This document shows, one piece after another, positions 1-5,824 of a stretch of DNA of 5,824 bases. Each line of letters starts with the position of its first letter. Position 1 is the first letter of the stretch. Source of the stretch: M55B157 sp965657825 (lineage in GTDB: Bacteria > Actinomycetota > Actinomycetes > S36-B12); the NCBI GenBank assembly GCA_965657825.1, contig CBFHQG010000118.1, positions 1 to 5,824 on the forward strand, written 5' to 3'. The notes beneath the pieces are model-generated. The model worked only from the letters and a program-made list of their open reading frames with translations, was not told the DNA's origin and did no database searches. A program made the translations under genes and the position numbers.

Positions 1-6
1 CGTAGT

Positions 7-558
7 GTGACCATCGTGAGCAAGCAGCAGGCCATCGCACGCGATACCCACAGCGTGGGAACACGCGAATCCGACAGCGTGGACGCCCTCGTCACCGCCT
101 GGCGTCGGGAGCGCCCCGACCTCGACGTCGCACCCCTGGAGGTCCTCTCTCGCGTCAGCCGCCTCGCCCGCCACCTCGACATCGCACGGCGAGCCGCCTT
201 CGACCGCCACGACCTCGACACCGGCGAATTCGACGTGCTCGCCGCACTGCGCCGCAGCGGGACCCCCTACGCACTCTCCCCCGGCCGCCTCGCCGCTGAG
301 ACCCTCGTGGCAAGCGGCACGATGACCAACCGTCTGGATCGACTCGAGCGTGACGGGCTCATCACCCGCACCCCCGACCCCGATGATCGACGCGGTGTCA
401 GCGTCACACTGACCCCTGCCGGTCGTGATCGAGTCGACGCCGCCCTGTCAGATCTGCTCATCCACGAGCAGGCGATCCTGGCAAGCCTTCCTGATGGTGA
501 ACAGCGCGTACTCGCTCACCTCCTGCGCACCCTCACCGTCCCCTTCGATGCGAGCTGA
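7..558 (+). CDS. MarR-family winged helix-turn-helix transcriptional regulator
   Basis: The product is a DNA-binding regulator of the MarR family, expected to act in the cytoplasm as a dimer on palindromic operators. Seen in the 183-residue translation are an N-terminal helical region (about 26-70), then the winged HTH (about 74-137). This holds a recognition-helix segment with S103-G-T-M-T-N-R and L110-D-R-L-E, followed by the wing D124-P-D-D-R-R-G-V with the family's hallmark DxxDRR, and a C-terminal dimerisation helix. The start is uncertain. GTG at 7 is the first in-window candidate, GTGs at 16, 55 and 79 are in frame, none has a clear Shine-Dalgarno, and the frame is open to the window edge, so the true start may lie outside. 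It converges on ispE with 7 bases between stops. The MarR assignment is firm. Ligand and targets are unknown, and no neighbouring transporter or enzyme in the window suggests them. Confidence 0.87.
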   Translation: MTIVSKQQAIARDTHSVGTRESDSVDALVTAWRRERPDLDVAPLEVLSRVSRLARHLDIARRAAFDRHDLDTGEFDVLAALRRSGTPYALSPGRLAAETLVASGTMTNRLDRLERDGLITRTPDPDDRRGVSVTLTPAGRDRVDAALSDLLIHEQAILASLPDGEQRVLAHLLRTLTVPFDAS

Positions 559-586
559 GGAGCGCTTACTCCTCTAGACGCGCTCC
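557..586. terminator. Inverted repeats at the convergent marR/ispE junction, possible weak bidirectional terminator
   Basis: Two overlapping, mutually exclusive hairpins span the two convergent stop codons. One has a 6-base stem GAGGAG (557-562) pairing with CTCCTC (569-574) around a 6-base loop. The other has a 7-base stem GGAGCGC (559-565) pairing with GCGCTCC (580-586) around a 14-base loop. Neither is followed by a T-run on either strand, so a classical intrinsic terminator is not demonstrated. The location, exactly where two transcripts collide, is what makes a terminating or RNA-protecting role plausible. Confidence 0.35.
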
Positions 587-1522
587 CGAAGCCGGTCCGG
601 TGGCCTCGAGCGCGGGCAGCCCCGGATACCCCGGAGGCGGTAGATGCGCCAGACCAGGTTCTTCCATCGCCCTACTGCGCCTCATCAGCATGGCGACGCG
701 CAGCACCTTCGCCTTGACGAGATCCTCCGCGAGGAACACGCAGGTCGGCCCACTACCGGAGACGATCCCCGCGAGTGCTCCCGAGCGCAGCCCCTCCTCC
801 AGCACCTCGGTCAACTCCGGGCGCATCGCCAATGCCGCCTGCTGCAGGTCATTGCGCAGAAGAGGTGCGAGTGCCTTTGCATCATCAGTGCGCAGCGCGG
901 CCAGCACAGCGTCGTCGATGGTCGGCTCGCAAGCCTGTGCATCAGCGATCACCTCATCGAAGCGCGCGTACACCGCTGGTGTGGACAGTCCCCCGACGAC
1001 CGGCACGACCACCCAGTGCAGTTCGCCGCGCGTCAGGACAGGGGTCAGGCGTTCCCCGCGCCCCTGACCGATCATGGTGCCGCCATGCAGCGCGAAGGGG
1101 ACATCGGAGCCGAGCTCGGCGCCGAGTTCGTGGAGTCGGGTTCGCGTCAGCCGTGTCCGCCACAGCGCATCGCAGGCGACCAGCGTGGCTGCCGCATCCG
1201 CGCTGCCCCCCGCCATCCCGCCTGCGACCGGAATTCGCTTATTGATGTGGATGCGAACGTCGGGAGGGCGTCCGGTCCGCTCGGCGAGCAGGGTCGCGGC
1301 GCGGGCGGCGAGATTCGACCCGTCGAGGGGTACCTGATCGGCATCGTCACCTTCGACGCTCAAAGTGACTCCACTGCCCGACGGTGCTGTTTCGACGGTC
1401 ACGGTGTCGCGGACATCGACGGCATGGAACACCGTGGCCAGGTCGTGGTAGCCGTCCTCCCGCCGCGGGCCGACTGCCAGAACGATGTTGATCTTCGCCG
1501 GCGCGCTGGCGGTGACGTTCAC
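566..1522 (-). CDS. ispE: 4-diphosphocytidyl-2-C-methyl-D-erythritol kinase (IspE)
   Basis: IspE phosphorylates the 2-hydroxyl of CDP-methylerythritol using ATP, the fourth step of the MEP pathway to isopentenyl diphosphate, in the cytoplasm. It is a GHMP-superfamily kinase, and all three GHMP motifs are present: A7-P-A-K-I-N near the N-terminus (K10 matches the catalytic lysine), the ATP-binding loop P98-V-A-G-G-M-A-G-G-S-A-D-A-A (98-111), and S255-G-S-G-P-T (255-260). D140 in L-G-S-D-V-P-F matches the catalytic aspartate. Length is 318 residues, slightly long for the family because of a Pro/Gly-rich stretch at about 285-310 before the actinobacterial-type ending G-P-A-S-G-A-R. The start is GTG at 1522, which puts the conserved P-A-K-I-N at its usual distance. 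No convincing Shine-Dalgarno precedes it, and the rsmA stop lies 15 bases upstream, so coupled translation is likely. It is last in the minus-strand gene set. Confidence 0.96.
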   Translation of the reverse strand: MNVTASAPAKINIVLAVGPRREDGYHDLATVFHAVDVRDTVTVETAPSGSGVTLSVEGDDADQVPLDGSNLAARAATLLAERTGRPPDVRIHINKRIPVAGGMAGGSADAAATLVACDALWRTRLTRTRLHELGAELGSDVPFALHGGTMIGQGRGERLTPVLTRGELHWVVVPVVGGLSTPAVYARFDEVIADAQACEPTIDDAVLAALRTDDAKALAPLLRNDLQQAALAMRPELTEVLEEGLRSGALAGIVSGSGPTCVFLAEDLVKAKVLRVAMLMRRSRAMEEPGLAHLPPPGYPGLPALEATGPASGARLEE

Positions 1523-1537
1523 TCTGTCACTCTAGGG

Positions 1538-2392
1538 TCACACGACCCTCGCCGCTGCTGCAATCCTCGCAAACGCCTCGATGCCCAGTTGTTCGCCGCG
1601 CACACTCGGATCGATACCGGCGGCGACCAGAATCTGCTCGGCCTGCGCGGATGAACCAGCCCATGTCGCCAGCGCCGCACGCATCGTCTTGCGGCGTTGC
1701 GCGAAGGCTGCATCGATCACCGTGAACACCTGCTCCCGGCTTGCGTTCGTCTCCGGCGGAGGGTGGCAGGTGAAGGCGACGAGCCCCGACTCGACCCGCG
1801 GCACAGGCCAGAACACGTTCGCCGCTACCGAACCGGCACGCTGGACGTCAGCGAACCAACGCATCTTCACCGAGGGGATCCCATAGATGCGACTGCCCGG
1901 GGTCGCCGCGAGACGCTCGGCCACCTCCGACTGCACCATCACCAGCCCGTGGCGCACTGTGTCGAAGACTGCCAGCAGGTGCAGCAGTACGGGAACCGCG
2001 ACGTTATAGGGCAGGTTCGCCACGATCGCCGTGGGCGCGCGTGGCAACTCGTTCACACGCATGGCATCAGCGGACACAACTCGAAGTCGTTCGGCCGCCT
2101 CAGGCCTCATCTCACCCACTGTCACCGGCAACTGTTCGGCCAGTCGCGGGTCGATCTCCACCGCGATCACCTCGGCTGCCTGATCGAGCAAACCGAGGGT
2201 GAGTGAGCCGAGACCGGGGCCGACCTCGAGCACGACATCGTCGCAGGTCACCCCGCTGCGCTCGACGATCCTGCGGACTGTGTTGGCGTCGATGACGAAG
2301 TTCTGGCCCCAGGTCTTCGTCGGTCGCAGTTCCAGTGAATCGGCGAGCCGGCGCACCTCGGCGGGGCCGAGCAGCCCATCGGCGCGACTCAC
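1538..2392 (-). CDS. rsmA: 16S rRNA (adenine1518-N6/adenine1519-N6) dimethyltransferase (RsmA/KsgA)
   Basis: RsmA uses S-adenosylmethionine to dimethylate two adjacent adenines in the loop of 16S helix 45, a late quality-control step in small-subunit assembly. Loss in other bacteria gives kasugamycin resistance. In the 284-residue product I see K26-T-W-G-Q-N-F (family K-x-x-G-Q-N-F), the SAM-binding motif E56-V-G-P-G-L-G-S (56-63), E79 at the end of strand 2, D109 in S-A-D-A-M, and the catalytic motif N126-L-P-Y (126-129). W-P-V-P-R-V-E-S and A-Q-R-R-K-T-M-R follow in the C-terminal half. The start chosen is GTG at 2392, whose GTGA overlaps the tatD stop by 4 bases and which begins just ahead of the family-typical L-L-G-P-A-E-V-R. 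GTG codons at 2395 and 2437 are in frame. The 2437 start would add 15 non-conserved residues, and its SD-like GAGGAG sits only 2 bases away. Translational coupling to tatD is inferred. Confidence 0.96.
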   Translation of the reverse strand: MSRADGLLGPAEVRRLADSLELRPTKTWGQNFVIDANTVRRIVERSGVTCDDVVLEVGPGLGSLTLGLLDQAAEVIAVEIDPRLAEQLPVTVGEMRPEAAERLRVVSADAMRVNELPRAPTAIVANLPYNVAVPVLLHLLAVFDTVRHGLVMVQSEVAERLAATPGSRIYGIPSVKMRWFADVQRAGSVAANVFWPVPRVESGLVAFTCHPPPETNASREQVFTVIDAAFAQRRKTMRAALATWAGSSAQAEQILVAAGIDPSVRGEQLGIEAFARIAAAARVV

Positions 2393-3260
2393 CACGCCCC
2401 GAAGGCTTGCATGGAGTTGTCCCACAGGGCGGTGCACAACTCCTCGACATCGTCCCCGCGCACCTGCGCCATCGAGCGGACGGTGAGAGGCACCAGGTAG
2501 GACGCATTCACGCGCCCCCGGTAGGGCACGGGCGTCAGATAGGGCGCGTCGGTCTCGACCAGCACCCGATCACCGGGCACGACCGCGAGCGCCTCGCGCA
2601 GCGGCTGCGCGCTGGGGAAGGTCACCACGCCGGCAAAGGAGCAGTACCAACCGTGGTCAGCACACACCCGCGCCATGGCGGCATCGCCGGAGAAACAGTG
2701 GAACACCACCCGCTCGGGCGGACCCTCATCGAGCAGGGTGGAGATGACATCGTCGTGGGAATCCCGGTCGTGGATGACCAGGGTGCGGTTAGTGCGCTTG
2801 GCGAGGTCGATGTGCCATCGGAAGGACTCGATCTGCGCCGGTCGCCCGGCTTCACCGGTGCGGAAGTAATCCAGCCCCGTCTCGCCGATCGCACGCACCC
2901 CGGGCATCTCGGCCAGAGCCTCGATCTGCGCGAAGGCCTCCTCGAGGGCGGCGAGCCCCTCCCGCTCAGCGATACGCGCCGCATCATTGGGGTGCAGGGC
3001 GACCGCTGCGATCACCTCGTCATGATCCGCGGCAGCCTGCGCCGCCCAGCGCGACGACGTGACGTCGCAGCCGACCTGCACCACCCGGGTGACGTTGACC
3101 GATCGGGCACGCGCCAACGCATCATCGATCCCGAGATCCTCGTGGCTTCCCTTCAGGTGGCGATCCACGACGTCGAGGTGGCAGTGGGAGTCGACCACCG
3201 GGAGTGGCAGCGGGTCGGGGGGCAGCGGTCGTCCCTCGCGTTCATCAGCCATCGGCTGCC

Positions 3261-3264
<4 letters not shown>
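2389..3264 (-). CDS. tatD: TatD-family metal-dependent hydrolase / DNase
   Basis: TatD proteins are TIM-barrel metallohydrolases with 3'-5' DNA exonuclease activity in characterised members, linked to DNA repair and degradation. The in vivo role in actinobacteria is unsettled. Metal ligands and motifs are all visible in the 291-residue product: D25-S-H-C-H-L-D (H27, H29), A89-L-H-P-N, G127-E-T-G-L-D-Y-F (E128), I164-H-D-R (H165), F188-H-C-F-S-G (H189) and V236-E-T-D-A-P-Y-L-T-P (D239). Residues 1-22 form a charged, proline-rich leader with no signal peptide, consistent with a cytoplasmic enzyme. The start is GTG at 3264. It overlaps the metG stop as GTGA and has a strong GGAGGA 9 bases upstream (3274-3279), which favours it over ATG at 3252. 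The 3' end overlaps rsmA by 4 bases. Many actinobacteria carry an rpf gene at that junction, and none is present here. Confidence 0.95.
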
Positions 3265-4841
<1,577 letters not shown>

Positions 4842-4850
4842 GACCGGCGA

Positions 4851-4854
4851 TCCT
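4851..4854 (-). promoter_or_regulatory. Shine-Dalgarno of metG, overlapping the rsmI stop
   Basis: AGGA on the minus strand sits 9 bases before the metG ATG. Its first two bases are part of the TAG stop of rsmI (4853-4855), so ribosomes ending rsmI pass directly over the metG initiation region. This supports co-transcription and possible coupling of the two genes. Confidence 0.6.
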
Positions 4855-5755
4855 ACGGAGTGGCGTGCCGGGCGGCGACGACGGCGTCGTAGACCTCGCG
4901 GCGCGGCACGCCGAGTTCGCGTGCAACGTCGGCGACAGCGGTGCGCCGATCGATCCCGGCTGCCTCCGCGGCACGCACGCGTGCGACCCAGTCGGCGGGA
5001 TCCTCCGATACCGGCACCGGCGCCGCACCCGCGATCACCAGGGTGATCTCACCGCGCAGCCCCTCGGTGGCACGCTGCGCCAGATGCGCGAGATCGCCAC
5101 GGATCACCTCCTGATGAGTCTTGGTCAACTCCCGCGCCAACACCGCCTCGCGGTCGGCGCCGAAGGCCTCGATGAGGTCCGCGAGCGCCGCCTCGATGCG
5201 GTGCGGGGACTCGAAGAACACCATGGTGCGCTGCTCATGCGCGAGGTGGGTGAGGACCCGTCGCCGGTCACCGGCCTTGCGTGGCAGGAACCCCTCGAAG
5301 CAGAAACGGTCGACAGGGAGCCCTGACACGACGAGGGCTGCGAGCACCGCGCTCGGACCGGGCAGGACATCAACGGTGATGCCGGCGTCAAGACAGGCCC
5401 GGACGATCCGGTAACCCGGGTCACTGACCAGCGGCATCCCCGCATCGGAGATCACCAGCACATCGCTGCCCTGATGGAGGGAGTCGAGCAGTCCCCCGAT
5501 ACGCGATTCCTCTGCACTGTCGTGCAGCGAGATGATCCGGGCGGTCAGGGGCACGCTGAGATCAGCGGCCAGCCGCCGTGCCCGGCGGGTGTCCTCAGCG
5601 GCGATCACCCCCGCGCTCCCCAGGGCTTCACGCAGGCGCTGCGAGGCGTCTGCGGGATTGCCCAGCGGAGTCGCCGCGAGGATCAATCGGCCCGACTCCC
5701 CAACCCCTGAGTCCTCGGTGCCGGATCCACTGTCCCTCGACCCGCGATCCGCCAC
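4853..5755 (-). CDS. rsmI: 16S rRNA (cytidine1402-2'-O)-methyltransferase (RsmI)
   Basis: RsmI is a SAM-dependent tetrapyrrole-methylase-fold enzyme that 2'-O-methylates C1402 in the P-site region of 16S rRNA. With the start used here (300 residues) I see L26-A-A-T-P-L-G-N, A52-A-E-D-T-R, the SAM-pocket segment S103-D-A-G-M-P with S111-D-P-G, P132-G-P-S-A, G155-F-L-P-R-K, F181-E-S-P-H-R and R208-E-L-T-K. A C-terminal helical HTH-like domain with G-I-D-R-R and L-G-V-P-R-R-E-V-Y follows at about 267-294. The start chosen is GTG at 5755, because GGAGGA lies 7 bases upstream. ATG at 5776 would add 7 residues, but its GGAGG is only 2 bases away. Either way about 22 Ser/Gly/Asp/Glu-rich residues precede the conserved core. 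The position after S-L is H-D-S-A-E-E, unlike the H-E-x-N-E that I recall in many homologues. First gene of the minus-strand set. Confidence 0.95.
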   Translation of the reverse strand: MADRGSRDSGSGTEDSGVGESGRLILAATPLGNPADASQRLREALGSAGVIAAEDTRRARRLAADLSVPLTARIISLHDSAEESRIGGLLDSLHQGSDVLVISDAGMPLVSDPGYRIVRACLDAGITVDVLPGPSAVLAALVVSGLPVDRFCFEGFLPRKAGDRRRVLTHLAHEQRTMVFFESPHRIEAALADLIEAFGADREAVLARELTKTHQEVIRGDLAHLAQRATEGLRGEITLVIAGAAPVPVSEDPADWVARVRAAEAAGIDRRTAVADVARELGVPRREVYDAVVAARHATP

Positions 5756-5762
5756 CGGGCAA

Positions 5763-5768
5763 TCCTCC
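5763..5768 (-). promoter_or_regulatory. Shine-Dalgarno that favours the GTG start of rsmI
   Basis: GGAGGA on the minus strand is 7 bases before GTG 5755, an ideal spacing. It lies inside the coding sequence if ATG 5776 is used instead. That upstream ATG has its own purine run (GGGAGGGA), but this ends immediately before the ATG, too close for good initiation. Confidence 0.6.
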
Positions 5769-5781
5769 CACCCCATTCCCT

Positions 5782-5805
5782 CCCAGCGTCCCAGCCTCCC
5801 AGCGT
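5782..5805. repeat. Three tandem 8-base repeats upstream of rsmI
   Basis: On the plus strand the units are CCCAGCGT (5782-5789), CCCAGCCT (5790-5797) and CCCAGCGT (5798-5805): two identical units flanking one that differs at a single base. On the minus strand they read ACGCTGGG, AGGCTGGG, ACGCTGGG, directly followed by AGGGA and then ATG 5776. The array therefore lies in the leader or promoter-proximal region of the operon. It could be a slippage-prone microsatellite, a clustered binding site, or chance in G-rich leader DNA. Confidence 0.8.
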
Positions 5806-5824
5806 CTGAGTCACGGTTGTGGTC

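Larger units (their letters stand above)
5756..5824. other. Upstream region of rsmI at the window edge, no complete gene
   Basis: Apart from the octamer array and the rsmI ribosome-binding site, this stretch shows no recognisable feature. In many actinobacteria a divergent protein O-mannosyltransferase (pmt) gene lies upstream of rsmI, so the right edge may be the beginning of a divergent promoter region. That is inference from known gene order, not from the bases here. Confidence 0.4.

Noticed and set aside
644..1654. A 336-codon open frame on the plus strand opposite ispE
   Set aside because: It lies entirely antisense to ispE and the end of rsmA, whose motifs are unmistakable. Its translation has no recognisable domain and the Arg/His/Gln-rich look of a high-GC shadow frame.
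2393..2437. Upstream GTG 2437 as the start of rsmA
   Set aside because: It would add 15 non-conserved residues inside tatD, and its SD-like GAGGAG is only 2 bases away. GTG 2392 gives the compact stop/start overlap seen at the neighbouring junction.
4865..5326. Plus-strand open frame opposite rsmI
   Set aside because: It is antisense to conserved RsmI motifs and has no independent coding evidence.

Overview
This window looks like a high-GC Gram-positive (Actinobacteria) chromosome, probably of the Micrococcales type, though I cannot name a genus. The pointers are GC content of very roughly two thirds by eye, frequent GTG starts, third codon positions almost all G or C, and a gene order (rsmI, metG, tatD, rsmA, ispE) that is a conserved housekeeping block in actinobacteria.

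Layout. Five genes on the minus strand, read from the right edge to the left, form one tightly packed set: rsmI (16S rRNA 2'-O-methyltransferase), metG (methionyl-tRNA synthetase), tatD (metal-dependent DNase/hydrolase), rsmA/ksgA (16S rRNA dimethyladenosine transferase) and ispE (fourth step of the MEP isoprenoid pathway). Gaps between them are 11 and 15 bases, and two junctions are 4-base GTGA stop/start overlaps, so a single operon with translational coupling is the natural reading. At the left edge a MarR-family regulator on the plus strand converges on ispE, with only 7 bases between the two stop codons. No intergenic stretch exceeds about 70 bases.

How the genes fit together. RsmI and RsmA both modify the decoding region of 16S rRNA (known sites: C1402 and A1518/A1519), and MetG charges initiator and elongator tRNA-Met, so three of the five genes serve translation. 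TatD is a nuclease-type hydrolase, and IspE supplies isoprenoid precursors. The association is conserved, but no common biochemical pathway is evident. The MarR regulator is separate, and its target is not visible here.

I see no mobile element, CRISPR array, tRNA or rRNA, and nothing resembling an undescribed system. The points most worth a second look are a triple 8-base tandem repeat in the leader just before rsmI, the absence of an rpf (resuscitation-promoting factor) gene between tatD and rsmA where many actinobacteria carry one, a Pro/Gly-rich expansion at the C-terminus of IspE, and a low-complexity N-terminal extension of RsmI.
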